NCBI GenBank assembly: GCA_002359495.1
Contig: DENB01000041.1
Location: forward strand, 53,476-73,654
Source of the DNA: Enterobacteriaceae bacterium UBA2655
Lineage (GTDB): Bacteria > Pseudomonadota > Gammaproteobacteria > Enterobacterales > Enterobacteriaceae
Reading direction: 5' to 3'
Length of the DNA: 20,179 nucleotides
Numbering within the stretch: the stretch's first letter is position 1; each line of letters begins with the position of its first letter. A model generated the notes under the pieces. That model ran no database searches. It saw nothing but the letters and a program-made list of their open reading frames with translations, and was not told the origin of the DNA. Position numbers and translations under genes: made by a program. Of the stretch, positions 7,890-15,408 are shown one piece after another.

Positions 7890-7918
7890 TAAAATTTTGC
7901 CGCTGTGGATTCAGGCAG
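7890..7918 (+). promoter_or_regulatory. Possible ybfE promoter with weak LexA-like box
   Basis: TAAAAT (7890-7895) is a fair -10 with a poor TTCGCT 17 bases upstream. Just downstream, CTGT (7903-7906) and GCAG (7915-7918), separated by 8 bases, resemble an imperfect LexA box (CTGT-N8-ACAG). E. coli ybfE is reported as LexA-regulated through a degenerate box, which is the reason for noting this one. Confidence 0.25.
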
Positions 7919-7990
7919 CGGCAGAGGCCGATAATTCATAAGCCGCGCAGCGCCTTTTCGCCGTTCGCGCCCACTCAGTTTCACAAAGCC

Positions 7991-8266
7991 ATGGCAAAAG
8001 AACACACGGACCGCACGACGCTTGATCTCTTTGCTGATGAACGTCGGCCCGGTCGTCCTAAAACCAGTCCGCTTTCGCGTGATGAACAGCTGCGTATCAA
8101 TAAACGCAATCAACTGAAACGTGACAAAGTGCGCGGGCTGCGCCGTGTCGAACTTAAGATGAACAGCGAGGCCGTCGATGCGCTCAACGAGCTGGCCGAG
8201 CAGAGTAATATGAGCCGCAGCGAATTGATCGAACGCATGATCCTTTCGCAACTCAAGCTGCGCTGA
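7991..8266 (+). CDS. ybfE: Ribbon-helix-helix protein YbfE (LexA-regulated family)
   Basis: 91 residues. The N-terminal half is basic and charged (RRPGRPKTSPLSRDEQLRINKRNQLKRDKVRG). The C-terminal 40 residues (RVELKMNSEAVDALNELAEQSNMSRSELIERMI) fit a ribbon-helix-helix/CopG-type DNA-binding fold. E. coli YbfE is placed in the LexA regulon; its target is unknown. The open frame begins at 7853, but the protein starts at the ATG at 7991, where homology to E. coli YbfE begins (MAKEHTDRTTLDLF). No strong ribosome site is visible. It precedes fldA by 136 bases. Confidence 0.88.
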   Translation: MAKEHTDRTTLDLFADERRPGRPKTSPLSRDEQLRINKRNQLKRDKVRGLRRVELKMNSEAVDALNELAEQSNMSRSELIERMILSQLKLR

Positions 8267-8276
8267 GACGCCGTAA

Positions 8277-8295
8277 AGCGCACGCAGAAACAAAA
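8277..8295 (+). promoter_or_regulatory. Candidate marbox/soxbox upstream of fldA
   Basis: The sequence fits the degenerate MarA/SoxS/Rob pattern A-N2-GCAY-N7-CAAA: A at 8277, GCAC at 8280-8283 and CAAA at 8291-8294. It ends 16 bases before the inferred -35 of fldA. E. coli fldA is a SoxS-activated gene, so a site here is expected, but the pattern is short and could occur by chance. Confidence 0.45.
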
Positions 8296-8331
8296 GTGGC
8301 GGCTTTACAAGTTCCGCCCTTTTCTATCGTC

Positions 8332-8340
8332 TGCTATCAT
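8332..8340 (+). promoter_or_regulatory. Candidate extended -10 for fldA
   Basis: TGC followed by TATCAT makes an extended -10; the -35 at 17 bases (TTCCGC) is poor, as expected for an activator-dependent or extended -10 promoter. A CTGTACAG palindrome (8349-8356) covers the likely transcription start. The leader would be about 55 bases. Confidence 0.4.
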
Positions 8341-8402
8341 TCGCGTATCTGTACAGACAAAACACCCATCTGTTTATTAAGATTCAAGAGGTTATTTTAC
8401 CC

Positions 8403-8933
8403 ATGGCAATCGTAGGCATCTTCTTTGGCAGCGATACCGGCAACACCGAAAACATTGCAAAAATGATCCAGAAACAACTGGGTAAAGACGTTGCTGAAGT
8501 GCATGACATTGCCAAAAGCACCAAAGAGGATCTTGAAGCGTTCGACATTCTGCTGCTGGGCATCCCAACCTGGTACTATGGCGAAGCGCAGTGCGACTGG
8601 GACGACTTCTTCCCGACGCTGGAAGAGATCGACTTTAACGGCAAGTTAGTCGCGTTGTTCGGCTGCGGCGATCAGGAAGATTACGCGGAGTATTTCTGTG
8701 ACGCGATGGGAACGATTCGCGACATTATCGAGCCGAACGGCGCTGTGATCGTCGGACACTGGCCGACCGCCGGTTACCATTTCGAAGCGTCAAAAGGCCT
8801 GGCGGACGATAACCACTTCCTGGGCCTGGCAATCGATGAAGATCGCCAGCCTGAGCTGACCAGCGAGCGCGTCGATGGTTGGGTGAAGCAGATTTTCGAC
8901 GAGCTGCATCTGAAAGAGATCCTCGAAGCTTAA
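8403..8933 (+). CDS. fldA: Flavodoxin 1
   Basis: Low-potential FMN electron carrier, reduced by flavodoxin/ferredoxin-NADP reductase and used by enzymes such as MetH, IspG/IspH, BioB and pyruvate formate-lyase activase. 176 residues, the same as E. coli FldA and nearly identical in the cofactor loops: phosphate-binding GSDTGNTE (9-16), the isoalloxazine-stacking loops PTWYYGEAQCDWDDF and FGCGDQEDYAEYF, and the long-chain insertion HWPTAGYHFEASKGLADD. The ATG at 8403 follows an AGAGG ribosome site. It lies upstream of fur in the same orientation, with 355 bases between them that carry a hairpin and fur promoters. Confidence 0.98.
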   Translation: MAIVGIFFGSDTGNTENIAKMIQKQLGKDVAEVHDIAKSTKEDLEAFDILLLGIPTWYYGEAQCDWDDFFPTLEEIDFNGKLVALFGCGDQEDYAEYFCDAMGTIRDIIEPNGAVIVGHWPTAGYHFEASKGLADDNHFLGLAIDEDRQPELTSERVDGWVKQIFDELHLKEILEA

Positions 8934-8940
8934 TCCATCT

Positions 8941-8974
8941 TGTCTCAATGTGGGCGCTGGCTCACATTGAGACA
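8941..8974 (+). terminator. Long stem-loop after fldA
   Basis: Perfect 12-bp inverted repeat TGTCTCAATGTG / CACATTGAGACA around a 10-base loop, 7 bases after the fldA stop. The sequence after it (AAGGAATTTTC) is only moderately T-rich, so it may terminate inefficiently or protect the fldA mRNA 3' end. A second palindrome, TTTCTATAGAAA (8982-8993), follows closely. Confidence 0.55.
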
Positions 8975-9008
8975 AAGGAATTTTCTATAGAAATAATAGC
9001 TACAGGTT

Positions 9009-9037
9009 TTTAACTTTTACCCGCAAATCTGTAGAAT
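9009..9037 (+). promoter_or_regulatory. Candidate distal fur promoter
   Basis: TAGAAT (9032-9037, five of six) lies 17 bases after a weak TTTAAC (9009-9014). An interrupted repeat, CTACAG (9000-9005) and CTGTAG (9029-9034), brackets the promoter and could be a regulator site. The rest of 9038-9176 shows no gene or recognisable site. Confidence 0.3.
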
Positions 9038-9176
9038 ACCCGCATCGGTCATCCGCTTATTCTTCTGATTGAAGAGATGAGGTTGAGCGAAATGTAAACA
9101 GACACCTGCATAATCCTCTCCGGCGTAGCGACATTTTTCCTTATCGCCTGCGGCGATTTTCAGGCTTTCCCCCCGG

Positions 9177-9220
9177 TTTTCATTTCGATGCTTCAGTTCT
9201 ATAATGAGACGCAAATGAGA
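9177..9220 (+). promoter_or_regulatory. Proximal fur promoter with Fur-box-like overlap
   Basis: TTTTCA (9177-9182), a 17-base spacer and a perfect TATAAT (9200-9205) make a good sigma-70 promoter with a leader near 77 bases. The -10 and the following bases (ATAATGA then AAATGAGA, 9201-9220) match about half of the 19-bp Fur box, mostly in its left arm. Autoregulation by Fur is known in E. coli; the site here is only suggestive. Confidence 0.55.
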
Positions 9221-9257
9221 TCAGCGTCGACCGATATTCAGGGCTCAGCGCCACAAA

Positions 9258-9296
9258 GTGACTAGCAAAGTAACAGGACAATATCCGCATGACTGA
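9258..9296 (+). CDS. Possible uof-like leader peptide overlapping fur start
   Basis: A short frame ends at the TGA at 9294-9296, inside the start of fur, and encodes VTSKVTGQYPHD. The C-terminal residues VTGQ-PHD resemble the end of E. coli Uof, the leader peptide to which fur translation is coupled and through which RyhB acts. The only in-frame start after the upstream stop at 9216 is the GTG at 9258, with no good ribosome site, so this is shorter than the 28 codons of E. coli Uof. It may be a degenerate remnant, or conservation may reflect the fur ribosome-binding region itself. Confidence 0.25.
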   Translation: MTSKVTGQYPHD

Positions 9297-9732
9297 CAAC
9301 AACTCCGCATTAAAGAAGGCTGGCCTGAAAGTCACGCTGCCCAGACTGAAAATTCTGGAAGTGCTTCAGGAACCCGAGTGCCATCACGTCAGTGCGGAAG
9401 ATTTGTACAAACGCCTGATTGATATGGGCGAAGAGATTGGTCTGGCAACGGTTTATCGTGTTCTGAACCAGTTTGATGATGCCGGCATCGTGACGCGTCA
9501 CAATTTTGAAGGCGGTAAGTCCGTTTTTGAGCTGACCCAGCAGCATCATCACGATCACCTAATCTGCCTCGACTGCGGCAAGGTTATCGAATTCAGCGAT
9601 GAATCCATCGAGACTCGTCAGCGTGAAATCGCCACGCGCCACGGCATCAAACTCACTAACCACAGCCTCTACCTTTACGGGCATTGTGCTCTGGGCGACT
9701 GCCGCGAAGACGACACGCTCCACGATAAATAA
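9289..9732 (+). CDS. fur: Ferric uptake regulator Fur
   Basis: Iron-sensing dimeric repressor that binds Fur boxes when loaded with Fe(II). 147 residues (E. coli 148). The N-terminal winged helix includes KVTLPRLKILEVL and the recognition region GLATVYRVLNQFDDAGIVTRH. The metal sites are intact: His86-His87-His88-Asp89-His90, the structural zinc cysteines Cys93 and Cys96 (ICLDCGK), and the second pair Cys133 and Cys138 (HCALGDC). The start MTDNNSALKKAGLK agrees with the family. The AGGA ribosome site is about 10 bases upstream, longer than optimal, which fits translational coupling to an upstream frame. A strong terminator follows. Confidence 0.98.
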   Translation: MTDNNSALKKAGLKVTLPRLKILEVLQEPECHHVSAEDLYKRLIDMGEEIGLATVYRVLNQFDDAGIVTRHNFEGGKSVFELTQQHHHDHLICLDCGKVIEFSDESIETRQREIATRHGIKLTNHSLYLYGHCALGDCREDDTLHDK

Positions 9733-9757
9733 AGTGTGCTATGCAGTAATTGAAAAT

Positions 9758-9785
9758 AAACCGGTGTCCTTCACCGGTTTTTTTA
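9758..9785 (+). terminator. Bidirectional terminator between fur and the DUF4440 gene
   Basis: Stem AAACCGGTG / CACCGGTTT with a 5-base loop, followed on the plus strand by TTTT and on the minus strand by TTTATTTT. It serves fur and probably also the convergent gene that ends at 9795. Confidence 0.9.
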
Positions 9786-9794
9786 TGTCCGCGG

Positions 9795-10190
9795 TCAGGC
9801 GATCAGCGTCTCCTGCAGATAGCGCCAGCGGGGGATCGAGGTGGCGCAATCAAGCACCGCCAGAGAAATACGGCTCTGGTTAATCCCGTTCATCATCTGC
9901 AGTTCGCGGTACTGAATGGTAATCTCCCGCTGCTGCTCTGAAATGACGCGGTAGTCACTGATGGCAATATGCATCCCTTTGCGCTGTCCGCGCAGCTGAC
10001 GAAACAGCTTTTCCATTTCATTCAGATCGCACTGTTTTCCCTGCGGCGTCACCAGCAGGAATTCAGGATGAAAATAGGAGAGAAAGAGGTCGAGGCTGTC
10101 GTCATTCTGGTCAGCGTTATTGAAAATTCGTTCAATAAGCTGATGTAAAACGACCACGCTGTGTTTGGCTTCCAGGGCGAGGCTTGTCAT
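9795..10190 (-). CDS. NTF2-like (SnoaL/DUF4440) family protein
   Basis: 131 residues from the ATG at 10190, chosen because AAGGA lies 4 bases upstream; an in-frame start at 10259 would add 23 unmatched residues. The pattern fits the NTF2-like fold of DUF4440/SnoaL proteins: an N-terminal helix (LEAKHSVVVLHQLIERIF), then FLSYFHPEFLLVTPQGK, an alternating strand region ITIQYRELQ, and a terminal strand RWRYLQETLIA. These small cytoplasmic proteins bind or isomerise small ligands, but no substrate can be inferred. It occupies the place held in E. coli by the chitoporin genes chiP and chiQ, between fur and glnS, and is monocistronic, convergent with fur. Confidence 0.75.
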   Translation of the reverse strand: MTSLALEAKHSVVVLHQLIERIFNNADQNDDSLDLFLSYFHPEFLLVTPQGKQCDLNEMEKLFRQLRGQRKGMHIAISDYRVISEQQREITIQYRELQMMNGINQSRISLAVLDCATSIPRWRYLQETLIA

Positions 10191-10365
10191 TTTATCCTTT
10201 TTTAACCCGCTGTTCATGGTTTGAAAAGCGAATAGCCTACCTGAAAAAAAGCAATTCACACCTTGTAATTGGTTAATTTTGTTAAACTCGGAATAGTCCC
10301 GCCGGCAGCTATAACGACCTTAAGGACAACGCGACTGCGCTACGAGGGTGAAGGAATTCAGAGCG

Positions 10366-10389
10366 TAAAAAAGGGCGATCGCTCGCCCT
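10366..10389 (-). terminator. Terminator of glnS
   Basis: Stem AGGGCGA / TCGCCCT with a 4-base loop and TTTTTTA on the minus strand, about 24 bases after the glnS stop. Confidence 0.88.
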
Positions 10390-10412
10390 CAGGTAACACT
10401 TAAATAGGCGGG

Positions 10413-12080
10413 TTAATCGCCAATTTTCGCCCAGGTATCGCGCAGACCGACGGTACGGTTGAACACCAGCGCCGAAGGTTGGGAATAAACGCTGTCGGCG
10501 CAAAAATAACCTTCGCGTTCAAACTGGTACGGACTGTTCGCTTCAGCATCGCGCAGACCCGGCTCGACAAAGCCCTGTTTGATTTCCAGCGAGTTGGGGT
10601 TGATGGTGGTGAGGAAATCCTCCGCCGCGCCCGGATTCGGCACGCTGAACAGGCGATCGTAAAGACGGAATTCCGCCGGCAGGGCATGAATCGCTGATAC
10701 CCAGTGGATAACGCCTTTAACTTTACGGCCGTCGGCCGGATCTTTGCTCAGGGTGTCGATGTCGCAGGTGCAATAAACGCAGGTAATGTTGCCCTCTTCA
10801 TCTTTCGCCACGCGTTCCGCCCGGATCACATAGGCGTTGCGCAGGCGAACCTCTTTGCCCAGCACCAGACGCTTATACTGTTTGTTGGCTTCTTCACGGA
10901 AGTCGGCGCGATCGATCCAGACTTCGCGGCTGAAAGGCACGCTGCGCGTTCCCATCTCCGGCTTGTTAGGATGGTTAGGCATGGCGATCACTTCATCATG
11001 CCCGGCCGGCAGATTCTCAATCACCACCTTCAGCGGATCCAGAACCGCCATGGCGCGCGGCGCGTTTTCATTGAGATCGTCGCGAATGCAGGATTCCAGA
11101 GACGCCATCTCCACAATGTTGTCCTGCTTCGTTACGCCGATGCGCTGACAGAACTCACGAATGGCGGCGGCGGTGTAACCGCGACGGCGCAGGCCCGACA
11201 CGGTCAGCATACGCGGGTCGTCCCAGCTCTCGACGATCTTTTCGCTGACCAGCTGGGTGAGTTTGCGTTTCGACATTACCGCGTATTCGAGGTTCAGACG
11301 CGAAAACTCATACTGGCGCGGATGCACCGGGATAGTGATATTGTCCAGCACCCAGTCGTAAAGGCGGCGGTTATCCTGAAACTCCAGCGTACAGAGCGAA
11401 TGGGTAATGCCTTCCAGCGCATCGGAGATGCAGTGGGTAAAGTCGTACATCGGGTAAATGCACCACTTTTTGCCGGTCTGGTGATGTTCGGCAAACTTAA
11501 TGCGATAGAGCACCGGGTCGCGCATCACGATAAAGCTGGACGCCATATCGATTTTGGCGCGCAGGCAGGCTTTGCCCTCGGCGAATTCGCCGTTGCGCAT
11601 TTTTTCAAACAGCGCCAGGTTCTCTTCCACGCTGCGATCGCGGTACGGACTGTTTTTACCCGGCGCGGTCAGCGAGCCGCGGTATTCGCGGATCTCTTCC
11701 GGCGACAGCTCGTCCACATAGGCCAGGCCTTTCTGGATCAGCTCAACGGCGTAGTGATAAAGTTGGTCGAAATAGTCTGAGGAATAACGTACCTCGCCAC
11801 TCCACTCAAAGCCCAACCATTGCACGTCACGCTTGATCGATTCAACGAACTCCATATCCTCTTTTACCGGATTGGTATCGTCGAAGCGCAGGTTGCACTC
11901 TCCCTGATAGTCTTGCGCAATGCCGAAATTCAGGCAGATCGACTTGGCATGGCCTATATGCAGGTAGCCATTGGGCTCAGGCGGGAAACGGGTATGCACG
12001 CTGTTGTGCTTGCCGCTCGCCAAATCTTCGTCAATGATCTGACGAATAAAGTTAGTTGGGCGGGCTTCAGCCTCACTCAT
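10413..12080 (-). CDS. glnS: Glutamine-tRNA ligase
   Basis: Class I aminoacyl-tRNA synthetase that charges tRNA-Gln with glutamine in the cytoplasm. 555 residues (E. coli 554). The HIGH signature is at 41-44 in [15 protein letters not shown] and the KMSKS-equivalent is VMSKRKL near residue 270. The Rossmann catalytic domain is followed by the two anticodon-binding beta-barrels (EVWIDRADF onward, ending [15 protein letters not shown]). The ATG at 12080 has GAGGA upstream. It is monocistronic, between its own terminator and that of nagE. E. coli tRNA-Gln genes lie in the metT operon, the start of which is at the right end of this window. Confidence 0.98.
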   Translation of the reverse strand: MSEAEARPTNFIRQIIDEDLASGKHNSVHTRFPPEPNGYLHIGHAKSICLNFGIAQDYQGECNLRFDDTNPVKEDMEFVESIKRDVQWLGFEWSGEVRYSSDYFDQLYHYAVELIQKGLAYVDELSPEEIREYRGSLTAPGKNSPYRDRSVEENLALFEKMRNGEFAEGKACLRAKIDMASSFIVMRDPVLYRIKFAEHHQTGKKWCIYPMYDFTHCISDALEGITHSLCTLEFQDNRRLYDWVLDNITIPVHPRQYEFSRLNLEYAVMSKRKLTQLVSEKIVESWDDPRMLTVSGLRRRGYTAAAIREFCQRIGVTKQDNIVEMASLESCIRDDLNENAPRAMAVLDPLKVVIENLPAGHDEVIAMPNHPNKPEMGTRSVPFSREVWIDRADFREEANKQYKRLVLGKEVRLRNAYVIRAERVAKDEEGNITCVYCTCDIDTLSKDPADGRKVKGVIHWVSAIHALPAEFRLYDRLFSVPNPGAAEDFLTTINPNSLEIKQGFVEPGLRDAEANSPYQFEREGYFCADSVYSQPSALVFNRTVGLRDTWAKIGD

Positions 12081-12181
12081 CTCAAAGTCCTCAATACGAA
12101 TATCTGATGATTTGCACTACGAAGTAACGGAGTATGATCCACAAAGCGTTAAAGGGAAACAACCGTTTGTTGGGCGATTAA

Positions 12182-12211
12182 AACAAAAAAGGCAGGAATC
12201 GCTTCCTGCCT
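12182..12211 (-). terminator. Terminator of nagE
   Basis: Stem AGGCAGGAA / TTCCTGCCT with a 4-base loop and a TTTTTTGTTT tail on the minus strand, 21 bases past the nagE stop. Confidence 0.92.
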
Positions 12212-12232
12212 GAATAACGATTTTTCCGACAA

Positions 12233-14266
12233 TCAGTTCTTAATGTCGTAGAGCGGCGTTTCGCCCGCCACTACCTTTCCGCTCGCCCGCAGCGTCAGGC
12301 CCGCAAATTCATCGCTGTTGCTGACGACCACCGGACTGATCATCGAGCGCGCGTTGGCGTTGAGGTAATCGAGATCCATCTCCAGCACCGGCTGACCCGC
12401 CGTCACGGTCGCGCCCTCTTCCACCAGACGCGTAAAGCCTTTGCCTGCCAGCGCGACGGTATCCAGCCCCATATGCACGACGATCTCCACGCCGTTTTCA
12501 GTTTCCATGCAGAACGCGTGGTTGGTATTGAAAATTTTCACCACGGCGCCGGCAATCGGCGCCACCACGGTTTTACCGGTCGGCTTGATCGCCAGGCCGT
12601 CGCCGACCGCTTTGCTGGCGAAAGCGTCGTCCGGCACCTGATCTATCGCCACCACGTCGCCGCTCACCGGCGCCAGCAAGGTAGCGATGACTTTACTCTC
12701 GCGGGGGGTGACCGGCTGCGGTTTTACCTCTGCTGCCGGCGCCGGCGAAGCGCTGGTCGCCGCCGCGACCGGACCTTTGCTCAGCACTTTTTTCATCGCG
12801 GTCGCAATGCCTTCCGCTTGGGTGCCGACGATAATCTGCACGCTCTGTTTGTTCAGGCGAATAACGCCGGAGGCACCCAGACGTTTCGCCACGCCTTCGT
12901 TCACGGCCGCCGAGTCGTTGACGTTCAGACGCAGACGCGTAATACAAGCGTCGATATGGGTCAGGTTATCTGAGCCGCCCATCGCGCTGATATAACGACG
13001 TGCCAGCGATTCAGTCGCGCTTTCATCGTCGCCCTGCTTGTCTACGTTTACGTCGTAGCCGTCGCTTTCGTCGCCCGCTACCGCCAGCTCACGGCCCGGC
13101 GTCATCAGGTTGAACTTTGTGATTGTGAAGCGGAACACGACGTAATAAAGCGCGAAGAACACCAGACCCTGCGGGATGAGCATATACCAGTGGGTCGCCA
13201 GCGGGTTGCGGCTCGACAGCACCATATCCACCAGCCCGGCGCTGAAGCCGAAACCGGCAATCCAGTGCATGCTGGCCGCGATAAACACGGAAATGCCGGT
13301 CAGCACCGCATGAATCACATAAAGCACCGGCGCGACGAACATAAAGGAGAATTCCAGCGGCTCGGTGATGCCGGTAAAGAACGCGGCGAAAGCGGCCGCC
13401 AGCATGATGCCGGCGACTTTCGCGCGGTTTTCCGGGCGAGCGCAGTGATAAATAGCCAGCGCTGCGCCGGGCAGACCGAACATCATAATCGGGAAGAAGC
13501 CAGCCTGATAGCGCCCGGTAATACCGACAATGCCGGTTCCGTTGGCAATCGACTGGGCGCCGCCGAGAAATTTCGGAATATCGTTGATGCCCGCCACGTC
13601 AAACCAGAACACCGAATTGAGCGCATGATGCAAGCCCACCGGGATCAGCAGACGGTTAAAGAAGGCGTAAATACCTGCGCCGATCGAGCCCAGTTTCTGA
13701 ATCTGCTCGCCGAAGCTGACCAGCGCGCCGAAAATCAACGGCCAAAGATACATCAGGATAAAGGCGACCAGGATCATCAGGAAGGAGACCAGGATCGGCA
13801 CCAGACGACGACCGCTGAAGAACGAGAGCGCTTTCGGCAGCTCAACATGGCTGAAGCGGTTATAGACCTCCGCAGAGAGGATCCCGACCAGAATGCCGAC
13901 AAACTGGTTGTTAATTTTACCGAAGGCGGCAGGCACCTGATCGGCCGGAATCTTCTGAATCATGGCGACGGCGGCGGGCGAGCAGAGCGTGGTCACCACC
14001 AGGAAACCGACAAAGCCGGTCAACGCCGCCGCGCCGTCTTTGTCTTTCGACATGCCGTAAGCGACGCCGATGGCGAACAACACCGACATATTTTCAATAA
14101 TGGCAGAGCCCGATTTAATCAACAGCGCCGCCAGCGCATTGCTGGCGCCCCAGCTATCTGGATCCAGCCAGTAACCTACCCCCATTAAGATAGCCGCAGC
14201 AGGAAGCGTCGCGACGGGTACCATCAATGCGCGACCTACTTTTTGTAAGTAACTTAGAATATTCAC
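12233..14266 (-). CDS. nagE: N-acetylglucosamine-specific PTS enzyme IICBA
   Basis: Inner-membrane transporter that imports N-acetylglucosamine and phosphorylates it to GlcNAc-6-phosphate. Domain order is EIIC (about 1-390, many hydrophobic helices, substrate motif ITEPLEF at 300-306), EIIB (about 415-500, phosphocysteine Cys441 in HIDACITRLRL), an Ala/Pro linker, and EIIA (about 520-677, phosphohistidine His598 in VEIVVHMG). 677 residues versus 648 for E. coli NagE; the EIIC part is clearly more diverged than EIIB and EIIA. The start is GTG at 14266, with AAAGGGG 7 bases upstream and the expected N-terminus MNILSYLQKVGRAL. It is divergent from nagBAC, sharing a control region with NagC-like and CRP-like sites. 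Confidence 0.96.
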   Translation of the reverse strand: MNILSYLQKVGRALMVPVATLPAAAILMGVGYWLDPDSWGASNALAALLIKSGSAIIENMSVLFAIGVAYGMSKDKDGAAALTGFVGFLVVTTLCSPAAVAMIQKIPADQVPAAFGKINNQFVGILVGILSAEVYNRFSHVELPKALSFFSGRRLVPILVSFLMILVAFILMYLWPLIFGALVSFGEQIQKLGSIGAGIYAFFNRLLIPVGLHHALNSVFWFDVAGINDIPKFLGGAQSIANGTGIVGITGRYQAGFFPIMMFGLPGAALAIYHCARPENRAKVAGIMLAAAFAAFFTGITEPLEFSFMFVAPVLYVIHAVLTGISVFIAASMHWIAGFGFSAGLVDMVLSSRNPLATHWYMLIPQGLVFFALYYVVFRFTITKFNLMTPGRELAVAGDESDGYDVNVDKQGDDESATESLARRYISAMGGSDNLTHIDACITRLRLNVNDSAAVNEGVAKRLGASGVIRLNKQSVQIIVGTQAEGIATAMKKVLSKGPVAAATSASPAPAAEVKPQPVTPRESKVIATLLAPVSGDVVAIDQVPDDAFASKAVGDGLAIKPTGKTVVAPIAGAVVKIFNTNHAFCMETENGVEIVVHMGLDTVALAGKGFTRLVEEGATVTAGQPVLEMDLDYLNANARSMISPVVVSNSDEFAGLTLRASGKVVAGETPLYDIKN

Positions 14267-14370
14267 TTTAACCCCTTTAAGACTGGCTTATCGCCTCGTC
14301 GCTGTCATATCGTTCTTCCGGTACCAGCGTCGCGGATACCGTTATCATCAGGTTGCGCAGTGTAAAAACA

Positions 14371-14393
14371 AATTATTTCGCTTTGCAAATTAA
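14371..14393. promoter_or_regulatory. NagC operator-like site, nagE side
   Basis: TTATTT (14373-14378) and AAATTA (14387-14392) with central CG...GC give the partial palindrome expected of NagC operators (TTATTTCG...CGAAATAA type). It lies on the nagE side of the 325-base divergent gap, where it could block nagE transcription. No clear -35/-10 pair for nagE is visible. Confidence 0.55.
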
Positions 14394-14405
14394 ACGCGCC
14401 TTAAC

Positions 14406-14421
14406 TATGAACTTAATCATA
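14406..14421. promoter_or_regulatory. CRP-like site between nagE and nagB
   Basis: TATGA, six bases, TCATA: a symmetrical variant of TGTGA-N6-TCACA with one mismatch in each arm. It lies between the two NagC-like sites. The E. coli divergent nag promoters are CRP-activated, which fits. Confidence 0.45.
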
Positions 14422-14464
14422 AAAAAACTTCAATCAGCCTGCTTAAGGTAGCTATCTTTCGCCA

Positions 14465-14488
14465 CTTATTTTATGATGCGAAATATTA
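14465..14488. promoter_or_regulatory. NagC operator-like site, nagB side
   Basis: TTATTT (14466-14471) and GCGAAATA (14478-14485) form a second NagC-like partial palindrome with a central spacer one base longer than in the first. Its centre is about 94 bp from the first site, close to nine helical turns, the arrangement that supports repression by looping in E. coli. Confidence 0.5.
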
Positions 14489-14515
14489 ACAGATGGTTTT
14501 CTTGCGCTACCCTTC

Positions 14516-14521
14516 CATAAT
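14516..14521 (+). promoter_or_regulatory. Candidate -10 of nagBAC
   Basis: CATAAT (five of six) about 30 bp downstream of the second NagC-like site, with no good -35. The transcript would have a leader of about 64 bases before nagB. Confidence 0.35.
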
Positions 14522-14591
14522 CACGTTATGCAAAGAGTAAATGTGAGCAGAAAACCTTCGCTACTTTTATTTTGTCTGTAAGAGGTGAGAA

Positions 14592-15392
14592 ATGAGACTG
14601 ATTCCCCTGGCGACCCCGACTCAGGTCGGCAAATGGGCTGCCCGCCATATCGTCAACCGCATCAACGCCTTCAAGCCGACCGCTCAGCGCCCTTTCGTTT
14701 TGGGTTTGCCGACCGGCGGCACGCCGCTGGAAGCCTACAAACATCTTATCGAGATGCATAAAGCGGGCCAGGTAAGCTTTAAGCATGTGATTACTTTCAA
14801 CATGGACGAGTACGTCGGCCTGCCGAAAGCGCATCCAGAAAGCTATCATAGCTTTATGTATCGTAACTTTTTTGGTCACGTTGATATTCAACAGGAAAAT
14901 ATCAACCTGCTGAATGGAAATGCGGAGGATATTGACGCAGAATGTCGCCGCTACGAAGAGAAGATCCGCGCGCTGGGAAAAATTCATCTGTTTATGGGCG
15001 GCGTAGGCAACGACGGACACATCGCGTTTAATGAGCCGGCCTCCTCGCTGGCCTCGCGCACCCGCATCAAAACCCTGACGCAGGAAACCCGTCTCGCTAA
15101 CTCGCGCTTTTTTGACGGCGATATCGATCAGGTCCCGAAATATGCCCTTACTGTCGGCGTCGGCACGCTGCTGGACGCGGAAGAGGTGATGATTCTGGTG
15201 ACCGGCCACGTTAAAGCGCTCGCTCTGCAGGCGGCGGTGGAAGGCAACGTTAATCATATGTGGACCATCAGCTGCCTGCAGCTGCATCCGAAAGCGGTTG
15301 TGGTGTGCGATGAACCTTCCACCATGGAACTGAAAGTCAAAACTGTGAAATATTTCCGCGAAATGGAAGCGGAAAATATGAAAGGTGTGTAA
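14592..15392 (+). CDS. nagB: Glucosamine-6-phosphate deaminase
   Basis: Converts glucosamine-6-phosphate to fructose-6-phosphate and ammonia, the last step of amino-sugar catabolism; hexameric, and allosterically activated by GlcNAc-6-phosphate in E. coli. 266 residues, the same as E. coli. Catalytic residues keep the same numbers: Asp72 in [10 protein letters not shown], and Asp141, His143 and Glu148 in [14 protein letters not shown]. The phosphate-binding loop is LGLPTGGTP (37-45). The ATG at 14592 has AGAGGTGAG upstream. First gene of nagBAC; a structured 78-base spacer follows. Confidence 0.98.
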   Translation: MRLIPLATPTQVGKWAARHIVNRINAFKPTAQRPFVLGLPTGGTPLEAYKHLIEMHKAGQVSFKHVITFNMDEYVGLPKAHPESYHSFMYRNFFGHVDIQQENINLLNGNAEDIDAECRRYEEKIRALGKIHLFMGGVGNDGHIAFNEPASSLASRTRIKTLTQETRLANSRFFDGDIDQVPKYALTVGVGTLLDAEEVMILVTGHVKALALQAAVEGNVNHMWTISCLQLHPKAVVVCDEPSTMELKVKTVKYFREMEAENMKGV

Positions 15393-15408
15393 TACGACGT
15401 TGATTGTC

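Noticed and set aside
10704..11780. 358-codon plus-strand open frame opposite glnS
   Set aside because: It lies wholly antisense to an unmistakable GlnS; its composition (many His, Arg, Ala) is typical of the reverse of GC-rich coding DNA, and no family is recognisable.
13190..14188. 332-codon plus-strand open frame opposite nagE
   Set aside because: Shadow of nagE, highly charged and low in pattern, with no ribosome site or family resemblance.
14526..15287. 253-codon minus-strand open frame opposite nagB
   Set aside because: Antisense shadow of nagB; overlaps the nagB leader and has no recognisable domain.
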